Below are positions 26,403-36,035 of a stretch of DNA of 64,000 nt, piece by piece. Location of the stretch: positions 2,046,001 through 2,110,000 of the forward strand of contig NZ_RCST01000001.1 of the NCBI RefSeq assembly GCF_013141865.1, given 5' to 3'. Under the pieces are notes generated by a model. The model was given only the letters and a program-made list of their open reading frames with translations, had not been told where the DNA came from and made no database searches. The position numbers were made by a program, and so were the translations under genes. Origin of the DNA: Methylomonas sp. ZR1. GTDB lineage: Bacteria; Pseudomonadota; Gammaproteobacteria; Methylococcales; Methylomonadaceae. Within the stretch, counting starts at the first letter, position 1. Each line of letters begins with the position of its first letter.

Positions 26403-26798
26403 ATGAACAAGGAAATCATCTCAACCCCTCTGGCCCCGCAAGCAATCGGCACTTATTCGCAAGCCGTCAAAGTAGGCGAGACGGTTTATTTATCCGGACA
26501 AATCCCGCTTGACCCGGAGACCATGCAAGTCGTGGACGGTGACATCGCTGTGCACATCCGCCGGGTATTCGATAACCTGAAAGCGGTGGCCGAAGCCGCT
26601 GGCGGCGACTTCAACGACATCGTCAAACTCAATGTCTTTCTGACCGATTTAAGCAACTTCCCTATCGTCAACGAAATCATGGCCGAATACTTCAGCCAAC
26701 CCTACCCCGCTCGTGCGGCAATAGGCGTGGCGGCATTACCCAAAGGCGTTGGCGTGGAAATGGACGGCGTGATGGTATTGCGCAACGAATACTACTGA
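26403..26798 (+). CDS. ridA: RidA-family enamine/imine deaminase
   Basis: 131 residues. The N-terminal motif [22 protein letters not shown] and the C-terminal [20 protein letters not shown] are typical, with the conserved Arg in PARAA. RidA hydrolyses reactive enamines made by PLP enzymes, protecting them from damage. It follows spoT by 1 base. A short stem GGCG-TTTTTT-CGCC lies after its stop, before recG. In E. coli the gene between spoT and recG is trmH instead. Confidence 0.95.
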   Translation: MNKEIISTPLAPQAIGTYSQAVKVGETVYLSGQIPLDPETMQVVDGDIAVHIRRVFDNLKAVAEAAGGDFNDIVKLNVFLTDLSNFPIVNEIMAEYFSQPYPARAAIGVAALPKGVGVEMDGVMVLRNEYY

Positions 26799-26838
26799 TC
26801 AAAACAACGGGGCGTTTTTTCGCCTTATTTATTGATTC

Positions 26839-28926
26839 ATGAGTCATCCGGAACCGCATAAACAGCCTGTCACCACCTTGACAGGCATCGGTTCCCAATC
26901 CGCCACCCGCCTTGAAAAACTGGGCATCCATACCCTCCAAGACCTGTTGTTTCACCTGCCCCTACGCTACCAGGATCGCAGCCGTATCGTGCCCATTTCC
27001 CAGTTGATGCCGGGTATGACCACCTTGGTTTGCGGCACCGTCGAATTTACCGACAGCATCCAGCGCGGCCGTCCCAGCGTAATTTGCCGCATCGCCGACG
27101 ACAGCGGCAGCTTGTCGATCCGTTTTTTCCATTTCACCGTGCAACAAAGTCAGCAGCTAAAGCCCGGCACCCTACTCGGCTGTTTCGGCGAAATCCGTTA
27201 CGGTTACAACGGCTTGGAAATGGTGCATCCGGAATACAAAATCGTTTCTGCCGCCGAGCAGCTGCTGGAAGCAACGCTGACGCCGGTCTATCCGTTAACC
27301 GAAGGCATTTCCCAATCCGCGCTCCGTAAAGCCATCAAACAGGCGTTAACTCTATGTTTAACCAGCGACAGCGCGATTACGGACTGGCTACCGGCTAAGT
27401 TGTTGATCGAGCATGGCTACCCTTCCCTCAGCGATGCGCTACAAACCTTGCATAATCCGCCGCCGCATTTGTCGGTAGAGATCATTAACGGCGGCTCCTT
27501 GCCCGCCTTAAAACGCCTGGTTTTTGAGGAGTTTCTGGCCCACCATTTGGCACTATTGCAAGGCAAGTTAGCTTATAAAAGCTGGCAGTCGCCGGTTTTT
27601 GACATAAACCAAGCTGCCAAACAGGCATTCCTCGCAGGCTTGCCTTTTCAACTGACGAATGCGCAACAGCGAGTGACCGCCGAAATCGAAAGCGATTGCT
27701 GCCAAGCACAACCCATGCTGCGCCTCGTGCAAGGCGATGTGGGCTCCGGCAAGACCGTGGTGGCGGCTCTAGCAAGTTTGCTGGCGCTGAACTCGGGTTA
27801 TCAAGTCGCGATCATGGCACCCACCGAATTATTAGCCGAACAACACTTTCGCAACTTTAGCCTATGGTTCGCCGAAACCGGCCACCAAGTGCTGTTTCTG
27901 ACCGGTCAATTGAAAGGCAAATCCCGACAAGCCACGTTGGATGCCTTGGCGGACGGCACGGCCAATATTGTGATCGGCACACACGCGCTATTTCAGGATA
28001 GTGTGCATTTTCATAAGCTTGGTTTGATCGTCATCGACGAACAGCATCGCTTCGGAGTTCATCAGCGCCTGGCCTTGCGTGAAAAAGGCCAACACGGCGG
28101 ATTGAGGCCGCATCAATTAATCATGACTGCCACGCCCATCCCGCGCACCTTGGCGATGCTGCAATATTCCGACCTGGACATTTCCATCATCGACGAGCTG
28201 CCGCCCGGCCGTAAACCCATCGCCACCAGCGTAATTTCCTCGGAACGCCGCGAAGAAGTCATCGGCCGTATCGAACATTGGGTGGCGCAGCAACGCCAAG
28301 CGTATTGGGTCTGCACCTTGATCGAGGAATCCGAGGTTCTACAATGCGAGGCTGCCGAGAAAACCGCAGCCTATCTATGCCAAGCCTTGCCGAACGTGCG
28401 TGTCGGCCTGGCGCATGGCCGGATGAAAGCCGCGGAAAAAGACGCGGTGATGCAAGCCTTTAAAAATCGCGATTGCGATTTATTGGTCGCCACCACGGTG
28501 ATTGAAGTGGGTGTGGACGTACCCAACGCCGGCCTGATGATCATCGAAAATCCGGAGCGTTTGGGCTTGTCGCAGCTCCACCAATTGCGGGGTCGGGTTG
28601 GCCGCGGCAATCAGGACAGCTATTGCCTGCTGCTGTATCAATCACCGCTCTCGCAAGCCGGCAAGCAACGTCTGGCTATCCTGAAAGAAAGCAACGACGG
28701 CTTCGTCATAGCCAAGAAAGACTTGGAATTGCGCGGCCCTGGCGAAGTGATGGGCACCCGCCAAACCGGGCAGATACAGTTCAAAATCGCCGACCTAGAG
28801 CGCGACAGAGACCTGCTGGAACTGATCCCAGCCGCCGCGCAATTGATCCATCGCCAACACCTAGACGCCATTCAACCGCTGATCCAACGCTGGATCGGCC
28901 ATAGCCGCCATTACGCCGAGGTTTAA
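26839..28926 (+). CDS. recG: ATP-dependent DNA helicase RecG
   Basis: 695 residues, normal. The N-terminal wedge domain (about 1-160; VCGTVEFTDS, IRYGYNGLEMVHPE) is followed by two helicase lobes. Walker A is GDVGSGKTVVA near residue 300, the DEQH box is VIDEQHRFG near 400, and motif VI is QLRGRVGRGNQDSYC. RecG reverses stalled replication forks and branch-migrates junctions. It is fourth in the rpoZ operon. Confidence 0.97.
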   Translation: MSHPEPHKQPVTTLTGIGSQSATRLEKLGIHTLQDLLFHLPLRYQDRSRIVPISQLMPGMTTLVCGTVEFTDSIQRGRPSVICRIADDSGSLSIRFFHFTVQQSQQLKPGTLLGCFGEIRYGYNGLEMVHPEYKIVSAAEQLLEATLTPVYPLTEGISQSALRKAIKQALTLCLTSDSAITDWLPAKLLIEHGYPSLSDALQTLHNPPPHLSVEIINGGSLPALKRLVFEEFLAHHLALLQGKLAYKSWQSPVFDINQAAKQAFLAGLPFQLTNAQQRVTAEIESDCCQAQPMLRLVQGDVGSGKTVVAALASLLALNSGYQVAIMAPTELLAEQHFRNFSLWFAETGHQVLFLTGQLKGKSRQATLDALADGTANIVIGTHALFQDSVHFHKLGLIVIDEQHRFGVHQRLALREKGQHGGLRPHQLIMTATPIPRTLAMLQYSDLDISIIDELPPGRKPIATSVISSERREEVIGRIEHWVAQQRQAYWVCTLIEESEVLQCEAAEKTAAYLCQALPNVRVGLAHGRMKAAEKDAVMQAFKNRDCDLLVATTVIEVGVDVPNAGLMIIENPERLGLSQLHQLRGRVGRGNQDSYCLLLYQSPLSQAGKQRLAILKESNDGFVIAKKDLELRGPGEVMGTRQTGQIQFKIADLERDRDLLELIPAAAQLIHRQHLDAIQPLIQRWIGHSRHYAEV

Positions 28927-28929
28927 CGC

Positions 28930-29490
28930 TTGCCCGACAAAAGTTTTTTATTCAGCCGCCCACCCATCTGGAAAAGCCACGAACAGAGCAGCCAACGGCA
29001 ACTGCCGAACGATCTGCAATCCTGGCTCAACGAAACCGGCTCGCTGACCAAACGTCTGCGCGGCATCCACGGCAACCGCTTCGGCGTAAAAGTGTTATTC
29101 CACCGCTGGAAACCGGCTTTCATAGACGAATGCCGACTATTGGGCTTACCGCCCTGCCGCTATCAATTGATCCGCGAAGTGCTGCTGCATGCCGATGGCG
29201 AACCCTTGGTGCTGGCCCGCACCATCCTGCCCGAGCCGACCATCGAAATCGCCCACCGCAATCTATCCCATCTCGGCACCAGGCCCTTGGGTGAAGTGAT
29301 TTTCGCCTATCCGGATTTGGAGCGCCGCCAGAGACAGTTCAGTCGGGCTGATACGGGCATTTGGTCGCCAGGTTTGCAAACGGCGGTTGGTGTAGACGAT
29401 GCTATTTGGGGGCGTCGAACCGTTTACGCGATTCATCGGCAACCGTTGTTGGTCGCAGAATTTTTTCTGCCGGGGGTGCTGAATGTGTAA
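28930..29490 (+). CDS. ubiC: Chorismate--pyruvate lyase
   Basis: 186 residues from a TTG at 28930, chosen because GAGG lies 8 bases upstream and the recG stop is only 3 bases before. It removes pyruvate from chorismate to give 4-hydroxybenzoate, the first committed step of ubiquinone synthesis. Supporting motifs are the central REVLLHADGEPLVLART, the Arg-containing strand NLSHLGTRPLGEVIF and the C-terminal LLVAEFFLPG. No ubiA follows, unlike in E. coli. It ends the rpoZ operon; a weak stem CGGC-TCAA-GCCG with CCTTTTCT follows. Confidence 0.88.
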   Translation: MPDKSFLFSRPPIWKSHEQSSQRQLPNDLQSWLNETGSLTKRLRGIHGNRFGVKVLFHRWKPAFIDECRLLGLPPCRYQLIREVLLHADGEPLVLARTILPEPTIEIAHRNLSHLGTRPLGEVIFAYPDLERRQRQFSRADTGIWSPGLQTAVGVDDAIWGRRTVYAIHRQPLLVAEFFLPGVLNV

Positions 29491-29526
29491 TCGAGAACCG
29501 GCTCAAGCCGCCTTTTCTACCATGCG

Positions 29527-31563
29527 TCATAGTGGCGCTTTTTCGGGAAAATTGACACGCTTGACCGCTTCCCGATCCAATCGTATCGGCGTGTCGCGCA
29601 GATACAAATAGGTTCGGCCATCGTGCCGGTAGTGCTGATAAGTTTGCGCTAATCGAAACTGCGAATTCGGCTGTTTTAATGCCGAAAGCAACAAATCGGA
29701 GTGGGCAAAATGCGGTTCGATTAACGGGCCTTCAGCAACTACCACAGCACTAGCCGAAACCTGATCCAGCAATTCCAACACGGCTTGCGGCGACTCCGTT
29801 CTTAGGGCGTAGCGTTTACCCATGAAGTCCGATTTTGCCAACAACTGCGAACTGCGCACCACGTAGCACTGCAAAAACTTGTCGCGTAACGCCAATTCGG
29901 CAGCGAACGCACCCTCCGTACCCGCATGCCCGTCGACAATCGTCACCGTACCCGGCGCCTGGTTGATAATTTGTTCGGCTACCAAATCCATGCGCAAATC
30001 AAACCTTGGCGCGCGGTCGACAAGAAAAAACCAGCCGGGAGCGCAAAACACAAAGATCAAGACTGTTGCCACCAGCCAAGGCCTAGCAAATGCCCACTGC
30101 CAACGCCGTACTGCGGCTGCGGCGCCCATGCTGATAAAAATCGCCAAATAAGGCATGGCGGACGACATATACCGCTGATCCAAATCCACCGGCACGATGG
30201 CATGAAAGATAATAGTGGCAAGCACCATGGCCAGGCCGGTAAGCCCCGCCTCCCTTATAGCAGGATCCGCCCTGCCGCTCACACTGACGACTACCCCGAC
30301 TAGCGCCGCGATTGTCCCTATCGGCCCGATATTGGCGTATATGGCGGGAAGGAACGCCGATAAAGCCAAAACAAAGTAATCCATACCCCAAGCGTAATTG
30401 AAGCCATCGCTGGATATTTTGTAGGTAACTACCGTCCAGGCCCCCACGACAGCCAACGCCGCAAAACCCGATACGTATGTACGCCAATTCAAAAGTATCT
30501 GCCAACGTCCCGTCAGAGCAATATGAAAAAATGGGAATACGCCCAGTAACCAGCCGTTGCCTTTTACCAGGATAGCGGCTGACGTTAAAGCCGCGTAGGT
30601 CAAACCTCTGCGTAAGGTGGGCTGTTGGGTGTAACCACTCCACTGCATGGCCGCCAACACGCACAAGCCAACCAAAGCCTGATCCAACATTAATCGCAAG
30701 GTGTTATTAATGGTGACGGGCATGCAGACATAAGCAATCGCCGCTAAAAGCGCCCAAGGCATACCCAGAACTTGCCTGGTAATACGTGCCACCAATAAAG
30801 CTGGTAGCGCCCCTATCAGCAAATTGACCAGCATGAACGGAAAGGTAGCATGCGGCAGGATGAAGAAGAATAATGACAGAAACGCATAGTACAGCGGCGG
30901 CCAATGCCCAATCGAAATCTTGGGGTAATGCACGTAAAAATCAGTGGCGTACTGCATGGGATTCTGCCCGAATGCTGTGGTGACATACGACCAGATCAGA
31001 TACGCATTCAAAAAATGAGATCCCTCGTCGCTGCCGGTCAAGCCACTGTCCAAGCCGCGCAAAACCATCATTGCCGCCGCGAGAATCGCGGTGGCAATAC
31101 CAAATACAGCCAAATCCGGATACCAAGACCTTGCCCTAACAAAGCCCTCCAACCTTGTTCCGGTTGATAATTTCTGCCGCAAATCGCTGTTTGTATTACC
31201 GGCGGCATCACTGAATACGAAATAACGATAGGCGTGAAAACTGAGAATGGTCTGACAAGCGGTTGCCAAGGTCACCGCCAACATCGGCCACAAGCCATAA
31301 CTAACCAAAACCAAGTAAATTAGGTAGTTGATTAAAGCCATGCTCAATGCCACCAGCACATAGCGCCCGCCTTCGCGGATAGAACGGGAATGTTCGACTT
31401 GGTAGGTAAAACACCGATTGGCCAACCACGTAAATAGCATTGCGGAAAAAATAGCCGGAATACGCGCCAGCCACGGCGCCAAATTAAGCTGTATCAGCAA
31501 AAAAGTCAGACCGGCATCGATACAAAAGCCGGCTCCGCCGACGAGCAGGAAGCGAATAAACAT
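29527..31563 (-). CDS. GtrA-like domain fused to a GT39-type membrane glycosyltransferase
   Basis: 678 residues. Residues about 1-130 are a GtrA-like four-helix membrane domain (FIRFLLVGGAGFCIDAGLTF; FTWLANRCFTY). Residues about 150-560 form a multi-spanning GT-C transferase, with GSDEGSHFLNAYLIW in the first loop as in PMT/ArnT-type enzymes. The soluble C-terminal part (about 570-678) lies outside the membrane. GtrA proteins are thought to flip polyprenyl-phosphate sugars and GT-C enzymes use them, so the fusion joins supply and transfer. It follows the GT2 gene by 12 bases; together they look like a make-flip-transfer set. The sugar and acceptor are unknown. Confidence 0.85.
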   Translation of the reverse strand: MFIRFLLVGGAGFCIDAGLTFLLIQLNLAPWLARIPAIFSAMLFTWLANRCFTYQVEHSRSIREGGRYVLVALSMALINYLIYLVLVSYGLWPMLAVTLATACQTILSFHAYRYFVFSDAAGNTNSDLRQKLSTGTRLEGFVRARSWYPDLAVFGIATAILAAAMMVLRGLDSGLTGSDEGSHFLNAYLIWSYVTTAFGQNPMQYATDFYVHYPKISIGHWPPLYYAFLSLFFFILPHATFPFMLVNLLIGALPALLVARITRQVLGMPWALLAAIAYVCMPVTINNTLRLMLDQALVGLCVLAAMQWSGYTQQPTLRRGLTYAALTSAAILVKGNGWLLGVFPFFHIALTGRWQILLNWRTYVSGFAALAVVGAWTVVTYKISSDGFNYAWGMDYFVLALSAFLPAIYANIGPIGTIAALVGVVVSVSGRADPAIREAGLTGLAMVLATIIFHAIVPVDLDQRYMSSAMPYLAIFISMGAAAAVRRWQWAFARPWLVATVLIFVFCAPGWFFLVDRAPRFDLRMDLVAEQIINQAPGTVTIVDGHAGTEGAFAAELALRDKFLQCYVVRSSQLLAKSDFMGKRYALRTESPQAVLELLDQVSASAVVVAEGPLIEPHFAHSDLLLSALKQPNSQFRLAQTYQHYRHDGRTYLYLRDTPIRLDREAVKRVNFPEKAPL

Positions 31564-31575
31564 CCGGATTACAAC

Positions 31576-32529
31576 CTATGCCTGACTTCTGCTGTTTGTC
31601 ATATACCACATGCGCTTTTGTTCGAGGCGGCCGCGGGCGACGCTATCCAGAATCAAACCGCAAACCGTGAATATGCCAGCCAATAGCACTATGCCTGTTG
31701 CCAGAATAGCGGTGGGAAATCTCGGTACCAAGCCAGTATCTAAATATGTCAGCAATAGCGGCAGAGCCAGAACCAGCGCAATCAGAATCAGGCCCATCGC
31801 AAGCACGCCAAAAAAACGCGCCGGACGAATTTCTTTGAACAATATCAGAAAGGTAAACAGTATTCTGAACGCATCCCGAACCGTACGCAGTTTGCTGGCG
31901 GAGCCCTCTAGGCGCGCGCCGTAATCGGTGGGCATTTCCGCGATGGGCATGCGCAATTGACTGGCATGAACGGACATTTCGGTTTCTATCTCGAAACCGC
32001 TGGATATCGCCGGAAAACTTTTTACGAAGCGCCGCGAAAAAACTCGATAGCCGGAAAAAATGTCCGTAAACAGCGGCCCGAAAAGACTGCGGTACATCGC
32101 ATTAAACAGCCGATTACCAAAACCATGGCCGGCCCTATGGGCATTTTCGAATACGTTACGCCGAGTACCGACAACCATATCCAAATGTTCGTCGACCAAA
32201 CGCTGAATCATTTGCCCGGCTACTTTAGAATCGTAAGTGCCGTCGCCGTCGGCCATGATGTAGATATCGGCATCGACATCCGAAAACATGCGCCTGACGA
32301 CGTTGCCTTTCCCCGGCCACGGTTCTGATCTCACCACAGCGCCGGCTAGAGTGGCCTCTGCAATTGTGTTATCGGAAGAACGATTGTCGTAAACGTAGAC
32401 GGTAGCATCCGGAAGCTCTTTACGAAAATCGTCAACCACTTTTCTGATCGACAGCCCCTCGTTATAACAAGGCAAAAGTACGGCAATTTTGCCGATTTTG
32501 GAACCGTCCTGAGCATAACTATTCATCAA
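31576..32529 (-). CDS. Family 2 glycosyltransferase, polyprenyl-phosphate sugar synthase type
   Basis: 317 residues. The GT2 start KIAVLLPCYNEGLSIRKVV and the metal-site region MADGDGTYDSKVAGQMI are clear. Two C-terminal membrane helices (about 230-300; ILIALVLALPLLLTYL, AILATGIVLLAGIFTVCG) resemble DPM1/GtrB-type enzymes that load a sugar onto a lipid phosphate. It is the first gene of a pair with the GtrA-GT39 fusion, which would use the lipid-linked sugar. Its 5' neighbour is 294 bases away. Confidence 0.88.
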   Translation of the reverse strand: MMNSYAQDGSKIGKIAVLLPCYNEGLSIRKVVDDFRKELPDATVYVYDNRSSDNTIAEATLAGAVVRSEPWPGKGNVVRRMFSDVDADIYIMADGDGTYDSKVAGQMIQRLVDEHLDMVVGTRRNVFENAHRAGHGFGNRLFNAMYRSLFGPLFTDIFSGYRVFSRRFVKSFPAISSGFEIETEMSVHASQLRMPIAEMPTDYGARLEGSASKLRTVRDAFRILFTFLILFKEIRPARFFGVLAMGLILIALVLALPLLLTYLDTGLVPRFPTAILATGIVLLAGIFTVCGLILDSVARGRLEQKRMWYMTNSRSQA

Positions 32530-32823
32530 CCACCCTTACTCGCTAAATATTGTTCTTGGGTATTTTCCGAGCTGTCAGAGCCGGATATTTTTGTTATCGC
32601 AACACCGTGAATGGGTGTTATTTGGTTTTTTAACGCGAATTCGAAACCCAACCTCAATCGAGACATTGCTGGCCCCGACTTATCGAATAAGAATATGGCG
32701 GCACGGCGATTTTAGCAAGGCAAAGCACTCACACAGAAATCCCGATTGAAAATAGCGCAAAACCGACCTGCTTCGGCGTTATTCAAAAAAATCACGGCCG
32801 AAGTACAACCGGCGACACTAAAG

Positions 32824-33495
32824 TTACTCAAAAATCTTGAATATCACTTCGGCGACCGACGCCACTAAATCGCCGTCGATGCTTTGTTCGCCATAGCTTT
32901 GTTGCGGGCGGGAATAGTCTTTCCGAAAGGCCTTTTTGAATTGCTCGGAGCTGGCTTTTTCTTGTTTGGCATTGATTTTTTGCTGATTCAAAATCTGGCC
33001 GCCGGCTTTTTTCCATTCCAGCAGATGACTGATTTGTCCGCCGTCCAGCCAAATCCCATGGCTTCTGCATTGATCGATAATTACACCGCTGCGATAGCCA
33101 TAGATCACCCGATTCATTAACACTTGGCACACCGGACATTTAAGGTATTTTACGGTGGCATTTTTCGGGTAGCGGTCCTTATTAATATTGCTCAGTAGTT
33201 CCAGGTTGACGGTAACCACAGGCGCCACCGCGCTATCCAGCAAGGTTTCTATTTCACCGGGATCGAAAAATAAGCCATAGCAGTTGGCGCACCGCTCGAT
33301 ATGCAGGGAACCGGCGGCATCCAGACTAATGGTTTGCAGGCTTTGTGCGCATTCAGGACAAACTCGCTCGCTGGTGGCATCGATGACTTGATAGTCGTGC
33401 TTGCCTAGCAAATCGATGTCGTTGCGGACCCCGCAATAACTGCAATATTGCGTGTTGGCGGGTAAGGGTGCGGAACAACTGCTGCAGTTGGCCAT
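32824..33495 (-). CDS. Zinc-ribbon (TFIIB-like) protein
   Basis: 223 residues, soluble. Cys pairs mark three zinc ribbons: CSSCSAP with CSYCG (residues 4-21), CPECA with CANCYG (about 46-80, a TFIIB-type zinc ribbon), and CPVCQ with CRSHGIWLD (about 120-150). The second and third repeats resemble proteins annotated zf-TFIIB. The C-terminal part is charged and unrecognised. It starts 1 base past the SPFH-protein stop, so the two are one operon and may act together, as similar ribbon/SPFH pairs elsewhere suggest. Function unknown. Confidence 0.8.
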   Translation of the reverse strand: MANCSSCSAPLPANTQYCSYCGVRNDIDLLGKHDYQVIDATSERVCPECAQSLQTISLDAAGSLHIERCANCYGLFFDPGEIETLLDSAVAPVVTVNLELLSNINKDRYPKNATVKYLKCPVCQVLMNRVIYGYRSGVIIDQCRSHGIWLDGGQISHLLEWKKAGGQILNQQKINAKQEKASSEQFKKAFRKDYSRPQQSYGEQSIDGDLVASVAEVIFKIFE

Positions 33496-33496
33496 G

Positions 33497-34507
33497 CTAA
33501 AACTTGTCCAATATTTGTTGTTTTTTGGCGGCGTATTCGGCCTCGGTTATCAGCTGCGCTTCGAATAGCTGCTTCAATTCGGTCAACTTGGCGACAGTTT
33601 GATTGCTATCGGCAACGACCTGATTGGTCGCAGCACCCAACGATTGCGCCATGCCTTGCCCCAAACCGATGCCGGCGCCCATCCCCATCCCAAGCCCGGC
33701 GCCGCCGCCTTCGTTACGGGCTGCATCGCGCAAAGCGTCCAACTGCTGCACCTTGGCGTAATCCAAACCCACCGCTTGCGCGGCTTGCGCTTCAGCGGTC
33801 AGGTCGGCAATACGGTTAATGCGGCGCAAAGTGTCTTCATCAAAATCAGTACCTTCGATGCGAAAATCGCTAATACTAAAGCCCAGTTTACGAAACACGA
33901 TGGCCAGCTTAATGGCTATGCCACGGGCTATTTCGTCGCGGTTGGCGTCGATGTCGGCAAAGCTATACTGACATTCCGCCAGATAATCGGAAATGGGATT
34001 AATGATCCGCGCCGAAAGAATGTTGCGGAAATCGTCAATGCGCATTTGGTTATGGCTGCCGACGATATTGACGAAAAAATCGTTGGCATCGGCGATCTGA
34101 TAGCTGTAGTTGCCGTAAGCTTTTAAAGCGACCGGGAAATGATATTTCGGGTCCTGATATTTGATTGGCGAAGTGGTGCCCCATTTCTGATCAAGAATCT
34201 TGGTTTTACGGAAGAAATAAATCCCCACCTTATGTTCGCTCTCGAAAAACTGCATGAATTTCTTGATCGTAGTCCAAAACGGCACGTTATCGGTTTCTAA
34301 ATTGATCATGCATTGTTCTTCGATCACCGCTTTGACCTGGCCCTGATACACGAAAATACAGCCCTGCCCCGGACCGACGATTAATTTGGAGGCATTTTTG
34401 ATTTCGTCGCCGTTTTCAGTCCATTGTGCCAACAACAGATCTGGATCGGGGTTTTCCCATTCGATAACCGAACGTAGTTGCCGTCTGATACCGTCTATAA
34501 ATGCCAT
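33497..34507 (-). CDS. SPFH-domain protein, YdjI/virion-core-like, with SHOCT tail
   Basis: 336 residues from the ATG at 34507, with GAGG 6 bases upstream; the frame extends to 34594 but would overlap the divergent gene. Residues about 15-240 match the SPFH/YdjI-type domain (GQGCIFVYQGQVKAVIEE; ALKAYGNYSYQI). A Gly/Met-rich stretch (GLGMGMGAGIGLGQGM) follows. The last 35 residues (LTELKQLFEAQLITEAEYA...) form a SHOCT oligomerisation motif. There is no membrane segment. Family members assemble at membranes or stress sites. It is first in an operon with the zinc-ribbon gene and faces the carbonic anhydrase gene. Confidence 0.83.
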   Translation of the reverse strand: MAFIDGIRRQLRSVIEWENPDPDLLLAQWTENGDEIKNASKLIVGPGQGCIFVYQGQVKAVIEEQCMINLETDNVPFWTTIKKFMQFFESEHKVGIYFFRKTKILDQKWGTTSPIKYQDPKYHFPVALKAYGNYSYQIADANDFFVNIVGSHNQMRIDDFRNILSARIINPISDYLAECQYSFADIDANRDEIARGIAIKLAIVFRKLGFSISDFRIEGTDFDEDTLRRINRIADLTAEAQAAQAVGLDYAKVQQLDALRDAARNEGGGAGLGMGMGAGIGLGQGMAQSLGAATNQVVADSNQTVAKLTELKQLFEAQLITEAEYAAKKQQILDKF

Positions 34508-34575
34508 CACTACCCTCGCTGGACTGGAGAAGAATCGATTAATTGCGTAACATCGCGGTTTAAGTATGGCAAAAA

Positions 34576-35124
34576 ATGGGAGTTGCGGTGGCAATCAGAA
34601 TATATAAAGGCAAACAACCCAAGGTCGGCAAAAACGTGTACATCGACGAAGCGGCGGTCGTGATCGGCGATGTGAGAATAGGCGACGATGTATCGGTGTG
34701 GCCGACCACGGTGATACGCGGAGACGTCGAAGCTATTACCATAGGCGAAGGCACCAACGTTCAGGATGGCTCGGTGTTGCATGTTTCCCACGCTGGCGAC
34801 TATTCGCCGCAAGGCCATCCGTTGACAATCGGTAAGGGCGTCACTATCGGTCATCGCGCCGTGGTGCATGCCTGTACGATAGGCGATTATTGTCTCATCG
34901 GCATAGGTGCAATTGTGATGGATGATGCCGAGCTGGGGGATTATGTGATGCTGGGTGCTGGTGCTTTAGTGCCGCCCGGCAAGAAGCTGGAAGGCGGTTA
35001 TTTATATGTCGGTACACCCGCCAAACAAATGCGGGCTTTGACCGATGAAGAAAAAGCTTTTCTGGAATATTCGGCCAAACATTATGTGAAGTTGAAAAAC
35101 GACTATTTAGCTGAATTAGCGTAA
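34576..35124 (+). CDS. Gamma-class carbonic anhydrase family protein
   Basis: 182 residues. It shows the left-handed beta-helix hexapeptide pattern (VVIGDVRIGDDVSVWPTTVI) and three likely metal-binding His in HVSHAGD and GHRAVVHACTIG. The motif GIGAIVMDDAELG is typical of YrdA/CaiE-like members. It may interconvert CO2 and bicarbonate; many YrdA-type proteins have little measured activity, so the catalytic role is likely, not certain. It has 68 bases to the divergent SPFH gene. A weak stem TAGGCTGT/ACAGCCTA (35138-35171) follows. Confidence 0.88.
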   Translation: MGVAVAIRIYKGKQPKVGKNVYIDEAAVVIGDVRIGDDVSVWPTTVIRGDVEAITIGEGTNVQDGSVLHVSHAGDYSPQGHPLTIGKGVTIGHRAVVHACTIGDYCLIGIGAIVMDDAELGDYVMLGAGALVPPGKKLEGGYLYVGTPAKQMRALTDEEKAFLEYSAKHYVKLKNDYLAELA

Positions 35125-35224
35125 ATTTCATACTCTCTAGGCTGTATCGGCGCTTTGCATCCGACAGCCTATCGTTTAAATAGCCGGCGTCATCTAAAAC
35201 CGGCTAGACCCTTCAGGGAAGAGC

Positions 35225-35764
35225 TTAATGAATATGCACTTCCCGAGATTTTGATTTATCGCTTCTTGCCAGCGTGTAATCGTCCTGGTCGCCGAGCATG
35301 GGCGTACCGTCGCTATTCAGGTGTATCAACGTTCCTTCGTCTTTGATGCTGAATTTGCGATTCAGATCGCCTTTATTGGAGGTTAACGACAGTATGTGAG
35401 TTTTGTCATCCCAGTCGTACTTGCCTTTCTCGTAAAACTCTCTGGAAGAGGCTTTTGCGTATTGAGTGACCAATAAGTAATTGTTCTTTTGTTTCAAAGA
35501 CAAGGTCATTTTGAAACCATCACAATCTTTTTCCTTGCAGGGCAAATAACCGTAAAACACGCCGCGAAATCCCTCGGTTTTGTCCGCGAGTTCCGCATGG
35601 GCGGAATGATCCATGTCTTTCTGATGAATCAATTCCCGCGCTTTAAGCGTTTTTTCCTGGAGTTGCTTATCGGATTCCGCCCAAGCCGGGTTTAGCGCCG
35701 GAAGCAATGCACCTAAAAAAATCACCGTCACATATTTTTTAATTTTTCTAGTCAATGTTTGCAT
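35225..35764 (-). CDS. NlpE N-terminal-like exported protein
   Basis: 179 residues with a signal peptide (cut near NPAWA, residue 29). The core GVFYGYLPCKEKDCDGFKM, then YDWDDKTHILSLTS and GTLIHLNSDG, match the NlpE N-terminal beta-barrel domain with its CxxC-like cysteine pair. In E. coli, NlpE is a lipoprotein that signals surface contact and copper stress to Cpx; here no lipobox is present, so this one may be soluble in the periplasm. A His at both ends (DHSAHAE; EVHIH) might bind copper, which is inference. It is monocistronic. Confidence 0.75.
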   Translation of the reverse strand: MQTLTRKIKKYVTVIFLGALLPALNPAWAESDKQLQEKTLKARELIHQKDMDHSAHAELADKTEGFRGVFYGYLPCKEKDCDGFKMTLSLKQKNNYLLVTQYAKASSREFYEKGKYDWDDKTHILSLTSNKGDLNRKFSIKDEGTLIHLNSDGTPMLGDQDDYTLARSDKSKSREVHIH

Positions 35765-35990
35765 ATGAGATTTTTCTATTTCTGTGAGTAAAGTAATTAG
35801 ACAAGAACAGCATCGAAGACTACCAGGATAATCGCCAATTTCAACTTCGCGAATATTTTATCGCCGGTAGATGCTGCTTTTTCCAGACTTTTCAAATAAA
35901 GCGCCGTCGGCTTTTTACGCCAAATCGCGCCTGATCAGATTGGGGAGAGCAGATAATAGTGCAAAATCCAAACACCACTTGCAGACAGTC

Positions 35991-36018
35991 TTTGCGAAAA
36001 CAACGGCAAACGTATAAT
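35991..36018 (+). promoter_or_regulatory. Sigma-70 promoter of the small-protein operon
   Basis: TTTGCG (35991-35996) and a perfect TATAAT (36013-36018) lie 16 bases apart. The start point would be near 36025, immediately before the open frame that leads into two further small genes. Confidence 0.5.
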
Positions 36019-36035
36019 ATTGATACGATATTTGT

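Noticed and set aside
28930..28932. ubiC as lacking a start codon
   Set aside because: A TTG with GAGG 8 bases upstream, 3 bases past recG, is an acceptable start.
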